In this document: one piece after another, positions 32,721 to 42,194 of the stretch
Numbering within the stretch: position 1 is the first letter of the stretch
How the letters are laid out: each line of letters begins with the position of its first letter
Assembly (NCBI GenBank): GCA_030017685.1
Contig: JASEHH010000011.1
Location: 1-50,984 of the forward strand
Length of the DNA: 50,984 nucleotides
Reading direction: 5' to 3'
DNA from: Thermodesulfobacteriota bacterium
Lineage (GTDB): Bacteria > Desulfobacterota > BSN033 > UBA1163
Program-made: the position numbers and the translations under genes
The notes under the pieces: model-generated
Told to the model about the DNA's origin: nothing
The model's input: the letters and a program-made list of their open reading frames with translations, nothing else
The model's database searches: none

Positions 32721-33431
32721 TCAGGAGGGCCGGATCTTCGACAGAAATTCCTCGGCTTCGTGAAAATCCGGTTTGATGGTCAGGGCGTGATTCAAATGAT
32801 CAACAGCCTCCTCACGCTTTCCCTCTTCGTAGCATGCCCTTCCCAGATTGTAATAGAGGATCTCGTCCTTTGGATCGATTGAAACGGCCTTGAGGTAATT
32901 CGATATCGCCTCTTGAAACATCTTCTTCTTCCGGAGCTCGATTCCGAATTCATTAAAAATGTGCTTATTCTCTTTATCGTATAGGGTATCCAGTTGGGAT
33001 AGTCTTGAAAAGACCTTCTTTGCCGCCTCCTTTTCTCCCCGGGCGAAAAGTGTCCTTCCCTTTCCCAGATTGGCTTTCAAATGGTTTTGATTCATGGAAA
33101 GGGCTCGATCGTACTCATACTCCGCGCTGAAAAACTCCCTTTTTTCAAAGTGCTGATCTCCGGATTGAATATGTCTTTCGATCAACAGCTCTCCGGGCTT
33201 CTTCTTATTGTAGAAATAATCCGGACAGGGGATATACTCTTTCAGCTTGTCCTTATGGAGGATGGAACCCTTTCCAACGGGTCGATCGGAAAAATCCAGC
33301 AGATGGATTTCGACATGGTCTTCGCCCACTTCGACCACCTGATAGTAGTTGTCGACCACTGTGCTTTTTGCCGTTGAGCCACAGCCTAACTTAATCTCTT
33401 CCTGTTTGAAATAGATCTCTCCTTCCATCAC
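32721..33431 (-). CDS. TPR protein with N-terminal beta domain
   Basis: 236 residues from ATG 33431 (a second ATG follows directly). Residues about 1-80 are beta-rich (STVVDNYYQVVEVGEDHVEI, GKGSILHKDKLKEYIPCPDYF) and not recognised. Residues about 85-236 contain tetratricopeptide repeats, with consensus pieces SAEYEYDRALSMNQNHLKA, AISNYLKAVSIDPKDEILYYNLG and AVDHLNHALTIKPDFHEA. TPRs mediate protein contacts. It lies next to fliL in the flagellar/chemotaxis region. Related proteins are seen near Desulfobacterota flagellar genes, but no precise role can be given. Confidence 0.8.
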   Translation of the reverse strand: MMEGEIYFKQEEIKLGCGSTAKSTVVDNYYQVVEVGEDHVEIHLLDFSDRPVGKGSILHKDKLKEYIPCPDYFYNKKKPGELLIERHIQSGDQHFEKREFFSAEYEYDRALSMNQNHLKANLGKGRTLFARGEKEAAKKVFSRLSQLDTLYDKENKHIFNEFGIELRKKKMFQEAISNYLKAVSIDPKDEILYYNLGRACYEEGKREEAVDHLNHALTIKPDFHEAEEFLSKIRPS

Positions 33432-33567
33432 GACCTTTCACCCGCCGGCTGGAAAACCGGGACTTCAAATAAAGTGAGATCCTCTGTAACCCTTAATTTT
33501 CGAAAAATCCGCAATGGCAAGGGTTTGGAAGTACCTTTCCCCGGGTTCGATATTTCAACATCTGGAT

Positions 33568-34149
33568 TCACTGAAATAGGAATTCATCGAAATAGACTCG
33601 ACGGATCCCTTTCTGGCCAAGATGTCCGTTAAAACTGTTGAGAAGTTCCTCTTTCAAACGCTCCTTGAAATCGTTCGCTTTCATATCTTCAAGCCTCTTC
33701 TCGCTGACGATCAATATGACCGCATCCGTAAACACGGACATCCTCGACTGAATCTTTTCCGCCCACTTCTTCTCATCAAGCTCCAGAACGATCGTCGTCT
33801 TAAGATAATGCCTTCCATTCTCCTCATTCATATTGATGATAAGGGGACTGAACTTCAATGTCTCCCCCATTTCCGGCTTTTTGGAAGGGGTCGGCTCGGG
33901 TGGATTGGCGCCCGAAATGCCGGGGATGGAAAGGTAACCCAGGTATCCGGCGGCTCCGATGGCTCCCGCAAGAATAACAAATCCCAAAATTACGGCGATG
34001 AAAATAAATTTTTTCGATTTTCCCTTCCCGGCCTTATCTATCGCCTCGGCAGGAGAAGCCCCATCCCCTTTTCCGGCAGATGCAACACCCTTCGGATCTT
34101 TTCCAGAATTTAGATTGATCAGATCGATCTTCGTCTCTTTCTCTGCCAT
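33568..34149 (-). CDS. fliL: Flagellar basal body protein FliL
   Basis: 193 residues if begun at ATG 34149 (MAEKETK); an upstream GTG at 34200 is open but its spacing is poor. A single membrane helix (about 48-70: FIFIAVILGFVILAGAIGAAG) is followed by a Pro-rich linker and a periplasmic domain (GETLKFSPLIINMN, YLKTTIVLEL, FKERLKEELLNSFN, IRRVYFDEFLFQ), all typical of FliL. FliL stabilises stator units around the motor. It is separated from the rest of the fli genes in this genome. Confidence 0.88.
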   Translation of the reverse strand: MAEKETKIDLINLNSGKDPKGVASAGKGDGASPAEAIDKAGKGKSKKFIFIAVILGFVILAGAIGAAGYLGYLSIPGISGANPPEPTPSKKPEMGETLKFSPLIINMNEENGRHYLKTTIVLELDEKKWAEKIQSRMSVFTDAVILIVSEKRLEDMKANDFKERLKEELLNSFNGHLGQKGIRRVYFDEFLFQ

Positions 34150-34204
34150 AAGAAATTTCTCTGTCCTCTTGGGTTCGCTCCGGAAAGGAACAAACGCCAC
34201 TCCT

Positions 34205-34369
34205 AATGCTACAGCGAATCTTTTTTCGTCATTCCCGTGAAAACGGGAATCCAGGAAGTAAATTGGCTCAAGAAACCACTGGATACCCGCTTTCGCGGGT
34301 ATGACGGATGTAGTGGAGGTGTTTTTTGCTGGTCCATTGGCCCTTTTCCCAAAAAGGTTCGCTGTAGTA

Positions 34370-34371
<2 letters not shown>
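34205..34371. repeat. 167-bp nested palindromic element (H)
   Basis: Outer inverted repeat AATGCTACAGCGAATCTTTTT (left, first 20 bases shown as ATGCTACAGCGAATCTTTTT) and the complementary AAAAAGGTTCGCTGTAGTAT (right). Inside are two REP hairpins, GTCATTCCCGTGAAAACGGG and a second ending in CGCGGGTATGACGG. The right terminus merges with the TAA stop codon of cheB (34370-34372). Confidence 0.75.
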
Positions 34372-35431
<1,060 letters not shown>

Positions 35432-35438
35432 TCACATC

Positions 35439-35918
35439 TCATGCTGCAGAAGTGAATTGAATCTGAAGTTGAACCGGATAACCCTCTGCATTGAAACGGA
35501 CCGACATGGCCTGGTCTCCATTGCAGGCATCCATGGCCTGTCCGGAAACTTCCCGGGTCTGGGGAATGGTGAGGTTCCAGACCGTTTTTTTATCAAGCTG
35601 AGAGAAAAGATTTCCGCAGATCATGTTGCATAACTCATTGACCACATCCACCGCCTGAGAATCGGAGGCAGACTCTTCTTCCAGCCCCATAAAATTGGAA
35701 GTCATTGTCTTCGCCAGTTCAACAGGAACCGAGAGAATCAGCGTTCCACAATGTTTCCCTTCAAATCCGATCTCCCCCCTTAAAAAGGCGGAGAACGATT
35801 TGATGGGGCTATAAAGGTCTTCGCCTTCCCCCTGTTGAACCGCTACGGGTGTAAAGAACATGGTCTCGAACACCTGGGCAATGACGGCAATGGCCTTCTT
35901 CTCAATCTCGTCAATCAC
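35439..35918 (-). CDS. cheX: CheX-family CheY-phosphate phosphatase
   Basis: 159 residues. The conserved helix reads DVVNELCNMICGN, matching the ExxN active-site motif of CheC/CheX phosphatases; GKHCGTLILSVP and VRFNAEGYPVQLQIQF fit the fold. It would dephosphorylate CheY-P. It overlaps the cheY gene by eight bases, supporting a paired role. A second CheX-type protein is at 38890. Confidence 0.85.
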   Translation of the reverse strand: MIDEIEKKAIAVIAQVFETMFFTPVAVQQGEGEDLYSPIKSFSAFLRGEIGFEGKHCGTLILSVPVELAKTMTSNFMGLEEESASDSQAVDVVNELCNMICGNLFSQLDKKTVWNLTIPQTREVSGQAMDACNGDQAMSVRFNAEGYPVQLQIQFTSAA

Positions 35919-36297
35919 GGGTCTCCTCCATAATTCGTGTCAGAACATCCCGGATGGTCTCCGGATAAAAAGGTTTCTGAATATACCCTTTGATCCCGAG
36001 GGCATAGGCTTCTTCGAGGCGCTTCTCGCTTCCCTCGGTGGTGATCAAAATAACCGGAATATGACGATGCAGTTCACCCTTCTTCAATTCCCTGAGCATC
36101 TCCAGTCCATTCATCACCGGCATATTGAGATCGGCCAGGATCAGATCAACCCAGCAGGAATGGAGGATGTCCAGAGCCTCCCTGCCATTGCCCGCCTCCC
36201 AGCAGTCCCCTATCTCAAAACCGGAAATCGATACCGTTTTCCGGATGACTTTTCGCATGGTCTGGGAATCATCCACGATCAGGACATTGTAAGCCAC
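35911..36297 (-). CDS. cheY: CheY-type single-domain response regulator
   Basis: 128 residues. Acidic site IVDDSQ, phospho-acceptor in LILADLNMPVMNG, Thr in LITTEG and Lys in IQKPFYP. No output domain, so it is a CheY-like diffusible signal to the flagellar switch. It overlaps both neighbours (HDOD gene by 19 bases, cheX by eight). Confidence 0.88.
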   Translation of the reverse strand: MAYNVLIVDDSQTMRKVIRKTVSISGFEIGDCWEAGNGREALDILHSCWVDLILADLNMPVMNGLEMLRELKKGELHRHIPVILITTEGSEKRLEEAYALGIKGYIQKPFYPETIRDVLTRIMEETRD

Positions 36298-37163
36298 GAT
36301 CTTCCCTCCCCCCCTCTTTTCATATTCAGGGTTTCATCGACCAGTTGAAACCGGTCTTCCAGTTTCACGATAAACTGTTCTATATCCTTTTCTCCAAGAT
36401 GGTGCCGTTTCATCAACTCACCGTCGCCATGGTAGGTGAGACCGTCCGCTCCTCCGCCGATGCCTGTGATCATTGCCACCACATCACACAGGGAGATCAA
36501 CTCTACAACCTCACGATCCTTGGATGCATGGGAGGGAGTATGATGGTAACGGATGGCCAATATAATGGGTTCTGGAAATTTCCACTTCTCTGCAACCTTC
36601 CCTCCAAGTTCGGCATGATCAATGCCAAGGATCTCCTTTTCGGCTTCGGTGAAAGAAAGTTTCCTCTCTCCGGTTAAATTCTTGATCTGCCCGAAATAGT
36701 CTTGAACGAAGTGGCCCAACATCATCTTTCCTATATCGTGGAGCAGGGCGGCTGTGAAAAGGGTCAGTGTGGCCTCCCGGTTTAACCGTTTCGAGATGAT
36801 CCGCGAAAGCAGTGCACAGGCGACCGAATGCCTCCAGAGGTCCGCCTGTCCAAGATCATATCCCTTGCAGGGATCCTGCAGGAGCTGGGCGCTCTCCTGG
36901 CTTAGAATGATCTCCATCAACTGATCGAATCCGACCATGACGAGCGCCTCTCTCAGGGAGGAAACCGTTCTCCGGAGCCCGAAATAGGCGGAGTTGCAGA
37001 GTTTGAGGACATTGGCAGTGATCGATGGGTCGAACTGGAGGACATCGACGAGACTCTGGGCCGATGATCGGGGATCCTCGATCAATTGAACAGCCCGCTG
37101 GATCACCATCGGAAAAGGAGGCAACCTGTCTGTCGATTGGAGGATGTGATCAACTAAGTTCAT
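36279..37163 (-). CDS. HDOD-domain signalling protein
   Basis: 294 residues from ATG 37163, which overlaps the cheD stop as ATGA; an earlier start at 37199 is less likely. An HDOD domain covers about 8-205 (LPPFPMVIQRAVQLIEDP, DPSITANVLKLCNSAYFG), including an HD-like segment AALLHDIGKMMLG and HAELGGKVAEKW. HDOD proteins act in chemotaxis and cyclic di-GMP-linked signalling, mostly without known catalysis; this one keeps an HD pair, so hydrolase activity cannot be excluded. Its place inside the che operon makes a motility role likely. Confidence 0.85.
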   Translation of the reverse strand: MNLVDHILQSTDRLPPFPMVIQRAVQLIEDPRSSAQSLVDVLQFDPSITANVLKLCNSAYFGLRRTVSSLREALVMVGFDQLMEIILSQESAQLLQDPCKGYDLGQADLWRHSVACALLSRIISKRLNREATLTLFTAALLHDIGKMMLGHFVQDYFGQIKNLTGERKLSFTEAEKEILGIDHAELGGKVAEKWKFPEPIILAIRYHHTPSHASKDREVVELISLCDVVAMITGIGGGADGLTYHGDGELMKRHHLGEKDIEQFIVKLEDRFQLVDETLNMKRGGEGRSWLTMS

Positions 37164-37639
37164 ATCTCTCTCACTCCGTCTCCGGAGGTCTTCACCCAAA
37201 CCTTTCCGGTAGATAATTCAAGCGATAGCGTCCGGTTGACATTGCCGCCTACCTCCTCTGCACGGATCAAAACGTTATTCGCCCAGAAAATCTTTCTGAG
37301 GGTCATGTAATTCCTCTTCCCGATATTAAAAAAGCCAGAATCGTCCAGAATCTGAGATCCTCCTACCACTTTGACATTCAACCTCTTCTTTTCAGCCCCC
37401 AGTTGATAGGCTTCTTTGAAAAAGAGGGGAATCCCCGAATCTGCGAACATCCAGGGATTCTTTAACGCTTTTTGAGGATCGATCGTTGAATCGGGCAACA
37501 TGAAATGGAGAAGCCCTCCCACCCTGACTGCCGGGTCATAAATGGTCACCCCGATACAGGACCCCAGTGCATGGGTGATAATCGTGGCAGCCGGGTCGTT
37601 AGAAACGTTCATATCCGCAATGCCCACAATGATCTTCAT
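37160..37639 (-). CDS. cheD: Chemoreceptor glutamine deamidase CheD
   Basis: 159 residues from ATG 37639 (MKIIVGIADM); a longer frame upstream encodes only an unrelated hydrophobic stretch. Catalytic Cys in HALGSCIGVTIYDP and His in GGLLHFMLPDS, plus VKVVGGSQIL and NVNRTLSLELSTGKVWVK. CheD deamidates receptor glutamines and in many bacteria binds CheC. It starts the run of chemotaxis genes here. Confidence 0.93.
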   Translation of the reverse strand: MKIIVGIADMNVSNDPAATIITHALGSCIGVTIYDPAVRVGGLLHFMLPDSTIDPQKALKNPWMFADSGIPLFFKEAYQLGAEKKRLNVKVVGGSQILDDSGFFNIGKRNYMTLRKIFWANNVLIRAEEVGGNVNRTLSLELSTGKVWVKTSGDGVREI

Positions 37640-37746
37640 CGCCAAGTCCAACGGAATAATGGAATATTGGAAGAATGGAATAATGGATAAGAGAATTGAA
37701 AGAATAACAACCCGATATTCCAATTTTTCATCATTCCATTATACCT

Positions 37747-37903
37747 TTGTAACAATTTGGCTGTTTGAAAATTGTTTGGTGATTTAACCCAATAAGCTTG
37801 TCATTCCTGCGGAAGCAGGAATCCAGAGGTTTTAGATTCTGGATTCCCGTTTTCACGGGAATGACATAAGTGGCGGCTTTTTCAAAGAGCTAAAGTGTTA
37901 CAA
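37747..37903. repeat. 157-bp nested palindromic element (E)
   Basis: Outer inverted repeat TTGTAACAATTTGGCTGTTT (left) against the complement of GAGCTAAAGTGTTACAAG (right). Inside are two REP hairpins (GTCATTCCTGCGGAAGCAGG and its partner ending GGGAATGAC). Same outer and inner parts as element F at 41445-41643. It ends eight bases before the cheR stop codon. Confidence 0.8.
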
Positions 37904-37908
37904 GTTTT

Positions 37909-38754
37909 TTATTTTTTATAAATCGCCGGCCTCACATACTTAAAGGGATGCGACATGCCGGTCAGGCTTTCGGAGTGGCCGATCAGCAAAACCCCGCCTT
38001 CCACAAGGCATTCGTAAAACCGGGCGACTAGATCCGCCTGGGTCTTCTTGTCGAAATAGATCATCACGTTTCGGCAGAAGATACAATCAAAGGGTTCTTT
38101 GAAACTGAATGGCTCCATGAGATTCAATCGCATGAACTGCACATGTTTCCGGACAGCGTCTTTCACCCTAACAGAGTCCTGCCATTTACCATCGCCTCTT
38201 AAAATATATTTTTTAAGCAGAGGGGACGATATGGAGTGAACCCTCTCTTTATGGAAAACACCCGACTCAGCAGTTTTCAGAACTTTGGTTGAAAGGTCGG
38301 TGGCTAATATCGAGATATCCCATGCCAACGGGTTTTCAATCGCTTCGAGCAAAGTGATTACAATAGAGTAAGGCTCCTCTCCGGAGGAGCATCCCGCGCT
38401 CCAGAAACGGAGTCTGTTTCCGTGGCTTCGCTTTCTCTTGATTAGTTCAGGCAAAAGTTCTGAACGGATATAGTCAAAGTGTTTCGGTTCTCTGAAGAAG
38501 AAGGTGAAGTTGGTAGAAATCGAATCCAGGAGATAGACCAGCTCCTCGCCTGTCTCGTTATTGACCACATGATGATAATAGTCATGAAAAGATTTAAACT
38601 GGCCGGCCCGGATTCTCTTTCCCAGCCTTGCCTTCACCAGTTCTTTCTTCCCGTCGCTCAGGTTGATGCCGCATTGTTCATAAACCAGACGGCTTATCTT
38701 CTCGAATTCGATATCGGTCAATTCAACGGATTGCAACAGAGAAGTCTGTAACAT
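37909..38754 (-). CDS. cheR: Chemoreceptor methyltransferase CheR
   Basis: 281 residues. N-terminal helical domain (about 10-85, CGINLSDGKKELVKARLGKR) and catalytic domain with the SAM site WSAGCSSGEEPYSI and DCIFCRNVMIYFD. SISTNFTFFFREPKHFDYI is a CheR hallmark. It methylates receptor glutamates, opposing CheB. Confidence 0.95.
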   Translation of the reverse strand: MLQTSLLQSVELTDIEFEKISRLVYEQCGINLSDGKKELVKARLGKRIRAGQFKSFHDYYHHVVNNETGEELVYLLDSISTNFTFFFREPKHFDYIRSELLPELIKRKRSHGNRLRFWSAGCSSGEEPYSIVITLLEAIENPLAWDISILATDLSTKVLKTAESGVFHKERVHSISSPLLKKYILRGDGKWQDSVRVKDAVRKHVQFMRLNLMEPFSFKEPFDCIFCRNVMIYFDKKTQADLVARFYECLVEGGVLLIGHSESLTGMSHPFKYVRPAIYKK

Positions 38755-38785
38755 CGTTAGCGCTCAATTTTCTAATTCGGTTTAC

Positions 38786-38887
38786 GCTATGCGCTACCTG
38801 TCCTCCGTAGTCCCGCCCGCTGCGCAAGCGCGACAGCGCGGCGAGCAAGGCGGGACGAAGGATGGACGCCCTTTGCGCTATGCGTCT
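38786..38887. repeat. Palindromic repeat of the CCTCCGTAGTC type
   Basis: Left arm CTGTCCTCCGTAGTCCCGCC pairs with GGCGGGACGAAGGATGGACG on the right around a GC-rich centre (CAAGCGCGACAGCGCGGC). A shorter relative in the opposite orientation is at 49376-49415. Confidence 0.75.
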
Positions 38888-38889
38888 TT

Positions 38890-39348
38890 TCATTTAAGAC
38901 AGACCTCAACGGTAAATGACCCTGCATGGGTATTAAAAGGAATCGACAGGATCGGCCCCTTTGTGATATGCCTGATTTCATGGCCACGACCGGAGATCAC
39001 GGAGGGAATCGCCCCCTGAAAATGGTGGCCCATCTCTTCGAGACGTCTCCGGGAATCACCTGAAATCATATTGGTCAACTCGCCGACCGCATCCTTCACC
39101 TCGTCATTGATCTCCAGTTGATTCTCGCCCAGCATCTGGCTGATAATAAGAAGGATGCACTCCCTGCTAAATGTGATACAGATGGAGCCCTCCGTATCGC
39201 CGGTGATCCCCACAATGCCGGAGACATCGCCGGTGGCTGTGCCCCCTTTCTTGATGTATGGTTTTCCCGGAACAGGAATGAGGGACGCCATGGTCTTTAA
39301 AACGGATACCGTGGCCTCCAAAAATGGGTTGATCAGTTCGACTTTCAT
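38890..39348 (-). CDS. cheX: Second CheX-family protein
   Basis: 152 residues. The active-site helix reads DAVGELTNMISGDSRRRL, again with the ExxN motif; SGIVGITGDTEGSICITFS and the C-terminal FTVEVCLK fit the CheX fold. It would act as a phosphatase of a CheY-like protein. It is clearly a different paralogue from 35439 and does not overlap a receiver gene. Confidence 0.85.
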   Translation of the reverse strand: MKVELINPFLEATVSVLKTMASLIPVPGKPYIKKGGTATGDVSGIVGITGDTEGSICITFSRECILLIISQMLGENQLEINDEVKDAVGELTNMISGDSRRRLEEMGHHFQGAIPSVISGRGHEIRHITKGPILSIPFNTHAGSFTVEVCLK

Positions 39349-39432
39349 ATTCCCATAACTCCCTTCTTCACCATCCTACCCTTGGCTACCCTTGGCTCAT
39401 GGTGAACCTTGCTGCTTTCATCGGACGATCTT

Positions 39433-39615
39433 TCATAAGGATTCGTCCGGTTTCTTCTGTTCAAAGAGGTGGTCAAGGTCTTTTTTTAAGAATCTCCAGT
39501 GTTTCCCAAACTTTATGGCAGGGACCTTCCCGTCCTGGACCAGTTTATAAACCGTTGAAACCGGTATCTTTAAATAATGGGAAACTTCTTTGATATTTAA
39601 AATCTCGTCTGCGGA
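39433..39615 (-). CDS. Excisionase-family helix-turn-helix protein
   Basis: 60 residues from ATG 39615 (MSADEILN); the longer upstream frame has no homology-like content. The whole protein is a MerR/AlpA-like winged helix (LNIKEVSHYLKIPVSTVYKLV, then VPAIKFGKHWRFLKKDLDHLF). Such small proteins act as excisionases or regulators. It is free-standing between CheX and repeat D. The damaged gene at 49438-49611 is a relative. Confidence 0.8.
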   Translation of the reverse strand, partial: SADEILNIKEVSHYLKIPVSTVYKLVQDGKVPAIKFGKHWRFLKKDLDHLFEQKKPDESL

Positions 39616-39742
39616 CATGGCGCAATCTTTTATGACGGCTTCGTCACTCTCGCCTGCGTGCCGTAACGCTTGAACGGAGGGTTCCCTCAAAATTGGCTCT
39701 CCGTCGTGCAGGCACGAACCATGAAAATATTCCGAGGTCTTG

Positions 39743-39940
39743 GGTTAAGGTTAAGGTGACGAAGCCCGCCCTGTACCATGCTAGGTTCAGGGCCCGTTTC
39801 AGTTATTGGTTACGGTTACGTGCAAAGAATTAAGAGACGATAAACGTAGCCTTTTATTAACGATACGGGTTTCCCTGCCTGCGGCAGGCAGGCTTACCGT
39901 TACCGTTGAACGACCCCCTTATTTTCTAACTAGGCAATCC
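39743..39940. repeat. GTTACGGTTACG palindromic repeat, copy D with two inserts
   Basis: Homologous to 30224-30355 across GTTACGTGCAAAGAATTAAG and ACGTAGCCTTTTATTAACGA. Two palindromes are added. CCCTGTACC...GGTTCAGGG (24 bp, 39769-39792) is flanked by CCCG on both sides, of which the other copy has only one. CCTGCCTGCGGCAGGCAGG lies at 39874-39892. Confidence 0.8.
39769..39796. repeat. 24-bp hairpin insert with 4-bp direct repeats
   Basis: Palindrome of 24 bases (arms CCCTGTACC and GGTTCAGGG, 8 of 9 paired) followed by CCCG; the same CCCG precedes it at 39765-39768. Copy C at 30224-30355 shows the empty site with a single CCCG. Confidence 0.7.
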
Positions 39941-40075
39941 TTAGGTCAATCTTCTTAAATGGTCGTAGTTAATCCCTCTTCTTCTCAATTGCTATATCGT
40001 CATAAAAGAGTCCAGACTTTAATCAAAACGGGATGATTGGGAAGGAATGGGTGGAGGACATGAGATAAGTCGATT

Positions 40076-40297
40076 TTAAAGAGTTCCATCGGATTGAACA
40101 TTTTCTTTCATTTCTCTTGCTCTGTTCTTTCCCCACTCAACATAAAATTTCCTGATGAGCGCGTCAGGTTCTTCACAGAATTTAATGTCTCCGTCACAGA
40201 TTGCCCAGACCACACCGAGGTCGCAATATCCAATGCCTGGCCCCATATTTAGGTTGTTCGATTTTCGATAATACAAACACCCTCTTTCAGTCCTCAT
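40076..40297 (-). CDS. Small four-cysteine protein, paralogue 1
   Basis: 73 residues from ATG 40297 behind AAGGAGG; an upstream GTG at 40321 is weaker. Family not recognised. It aligns without gaps to the protein at 43189-43404 over GIGYCD, WAICDGDI and FCExPDxLI. Four shared cysteines at 7, 25, 34 and 41 (CX17CX8CX6C) suggest a metal site or disulfides; there is no signal peptide, so a cytoplasmic metal site is more likely. A consensus sigma-54 promoter precedes it. It lies among receivers, PilZ and HTH genes. Confidence 0.75.
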   Translation of the reverse strand: MRTERGCLYYRKSNNLNMGPGIGYCDLGVVWAICDGDIKFCEEPDALIRKFYVEWGKNRAREMKENVQSDGTL

Positions 40298-40407
40298 CTC
40301 AATTACCTCCTTTTCTCTCACTTCGCCTCCCGCCAGTCATACTAACAAGAAAATATCCTTCCCCCGGGAAAGGAGACTGCACTGTGTAAGAATTTTAAAG
40401 TTTATAT

Positions 40408-40423
40408 AGCAAATCAAATGCCA
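40408..40423 (-). promoter_or_regulatory. Sigma-54 promoter of four-cysteine gene 1
   Basis: Minus strand TGGCATTTGATTTGCT has perfect GG-N10-GC spacing, about 110 bases before ATG 40297. Confidence 0.7.
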
Positions 40424-40720
40424 ATCAGGATGAGTTTTATTAACTATTCGATTTAACAGAGGAATTCCAAAAAAATTGGGTAAGTCGTAAATAGAACGTT
40501 GCGTCAAACACCTGTCATTCTATCGGGGGGGGGGTGTCGAGGGATTGACAAACGCTTCAATTTTTTTCTCAAAGGTAAGCCCTCGGTTATTGGGGGAATG
40601 TCATTTCATTGATAGTCGAAGTCGATAGACGGGGCCTGCTGCAGGTCTAACCCCGTCTGCGAAGGCTGGGGCGGAAATGACAATCTTTCATCATTAGGAT
40701 CAAGAATCGCTCAATTTATA
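40424..40720. other. Gene-free gap with hairpins and a G9 run
   Basis: No gene. Contains a run of nine G near 40525, a hairpin GACGGGG...CCCCGTC (about 40631-40662) nested between GTCATTTC and GAAATGAC (about 40600-40683), and a solitary element end AATCGCTCAATTTATA just before the PilZ stop codon that matches the terminus of element A. Confidence 0.5.
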
Positions 40721-41425
40721 TTAAACTTTTCCGGTCTTTCGAAGCAATGACCGCTGTTCTTTAAAGATGTAATGCCACAATTGTTCTTTTTCTGTCTCGG
40801 GAATTTCGACAAATTCTAAAACACAGATCCCTCCTCCTCCTGACATTTTTTCCAACCGCTTTACTCTTGCCAGGGGAATATGGAAACGATTCCATCCTTT
40901 TTCGTTAGGAATCCTTAAATCGATCTCACCGACTAATTCATCCATGCTCAGATTAAAAAATGGGGGGGTGAAGAACGAAATCCCTCCCAACCCATAGTCC
41001 CTCACCTTTGCGCTCACCATTCTTCCGTTGTTTCTCTGGAAAAGGACCTCTGTTCCCGACCGCGCGCCGATCCTGACATATCTTCTCCTTTGCATTCGAA
41101 AGATGGACTCCGGCAATTCGGTCTGAAGGGTTCCGGGCTGAGATCGAATCAACCGGGTCTTAAACCAGCATGAAACTCCGTCCTTTTCCAAAAATTCGAA
41201 ATGGAGCCCGTTCTTCTCATAACGAGAAATGACTTTCTCAGTCCCTTTAACTTTATCAACCATCAGAGACGGGGATGGCCCTCTAGTTTCGATGCCCAGA
41301 ATCACGGTGATCCACGCATAGTCGGTATCCGGAATAGCCATCTTGCAGAGCCTTCGCGAATCGATCCAGCCCTTAAGCATCTCCATCATTCTATCGCCGT
41401 CGATCCGCTCCGAAGATTCATCCAT
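40721..41425 (-). CDS. PilZ-domain cyclic di-GMP-binding protein
   Basis: 234 residues. The N-terminal part (about 1-105) resembles a YcgR-type N-terminal domain. The PilZ domain (about 110-215) has the arginine motif RMQRRRYVRIGAR and the second motif as VRDYGLGGISF, where the usual DxSxxG Ser is replaced by Gly. Binding of cyclic di-GMP is likely but may be altered by that change. PilZ proteins brake motors or control exopolysaccharide; the diguanylate cyclase at 19495 could supply its ligand. Confidence 0.85.
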   Translation of the reverse strand: MDESSERIDGDRMMEMLKGWIDSRRLCKMAIPDTDYAWITVILGIETRGPSPSLMVDKVKGTEKVISRYEKNGLHFEFLEKDGVSCWFKTRLIRSQPGTLQTELPESIFRMQRRRYVRIGARSGTEVLFQRNNGRMVSAKVRDYGLGGISFFTPPFFNLSMDELVGEIDLRIPNEKGWNRFHIPLARVKRLEKMSGGGGICVLEFVEIPETEKEQLWHYIFKEQRSLLRKTGKV

Positions 41426-41444
41426 TCCTCTTTTATTCCTCTCT

Positions 41445-41643
41445 GTATCAATTTAGCTTTTTGAAAAACTACGGCAAACAGGGCATTCAACGGGTTTGTC
41501 ATTCCTGCGCAAGCAGGAATCCAGTCTTATCCTCCCCATTTCTGGATTCCCGTTCCCCGATTTATACCTTCGAGGACAAGTTTCACGGGAATGACAACTT
41601 GGGTGATACACCAAAGGTCTCTTTTCAAAGAGCTAAAGTGTTA
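41445..41643. repeat. 199-bp nested palindromic element (F)
   Basis: Outer repeat GTATCAATTTAGCTTTTTGA (left) against the complement of CAAAGAGCTAAAGTGTTA (right), as in element E. Inside, the second REP hairpin carries about 27 extra bases (CCCCGATTTATACCTTCGAG and following) near its loop. The right terminal TTA is the stop codon of the gene at 41641. Confidence 0.78.
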
Positions 41644-42162
41644 TTCCTCTCTTAGCTTTTTCTTCAAATCCTCCTTCTCTCTACGAAGGTTTTCGATTTT
41701 CTCCCTTGATTCGATCTGCAGACCGGAGATCATCTGGTTGCTGATCTCCTCAATTTCCTCCTTTTTCGCATTGATCTCACGGAGGATCTCGTGATCACGC
41801 ATCATCTTATTGAGCCGGAGTGAAAATTCAGCGATGGAGAACGGCTTCTTGATGAATTCACGGGCTCCTGCGGAAACCGCTTTCTGCGCGGAATATTCAT
41901 CGCTAAACCCTGTCATCACCATCACTGGAAGGTCGGGATACTTTTGAGAAATCTCCCGTGTGAGCGTGATCCCATCCATTTCGGGCATCACTACATCCGT
42001 GATGACGGCATCGAATTGATTCTGACCCAGCCTGTCCAATGCCTCCTTCCCGTTGCCTGCCGTGTCGCATTTGTGTCCGGATGAAGAAAGGAAACTCACG
42101 AGGAGGCCTCGGATGGGCGGTTCATCATCAACGATCAGGATTTTGTAATTAAGGGCGGCCAT
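41641..42162 (-). CDS. Response regulator receiver with C-terminal coiled coil
   Basis: 173 residues. Receiver (about 1-120: IVDDEPP, phospho-acceptor in AVITDVVMPEMDG, Thr in VMTGFS, Lys in IKKPFSI) and a charged helical tail (about 125-173) likely to form a coiled coil. No DNA-binding domain. The tail could mediate dimerisation or contact a partner. It is bounded by element F on its 3' side and element B upstream. Confidence 0.85.
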   Translation of the reverse strand: MAALNYKILIVDDEPPIRGLLVSFLSSSGHKCDTAGNGKEALDRLGQNQFDAVITDVVMPEMDGITLTREISQKYPDLPVMVMTGFSDEYSAQKAVSAGAREFIKKPFSIAEFSLRLNKMMRDHEILREINAKKEEIEEISNQMISGLQIESREKIENLRREKEDLKKKLREE

Positions 42163-42194
42163 ATTAATCTTAATGTTTTAAAAAAATAAATCTC

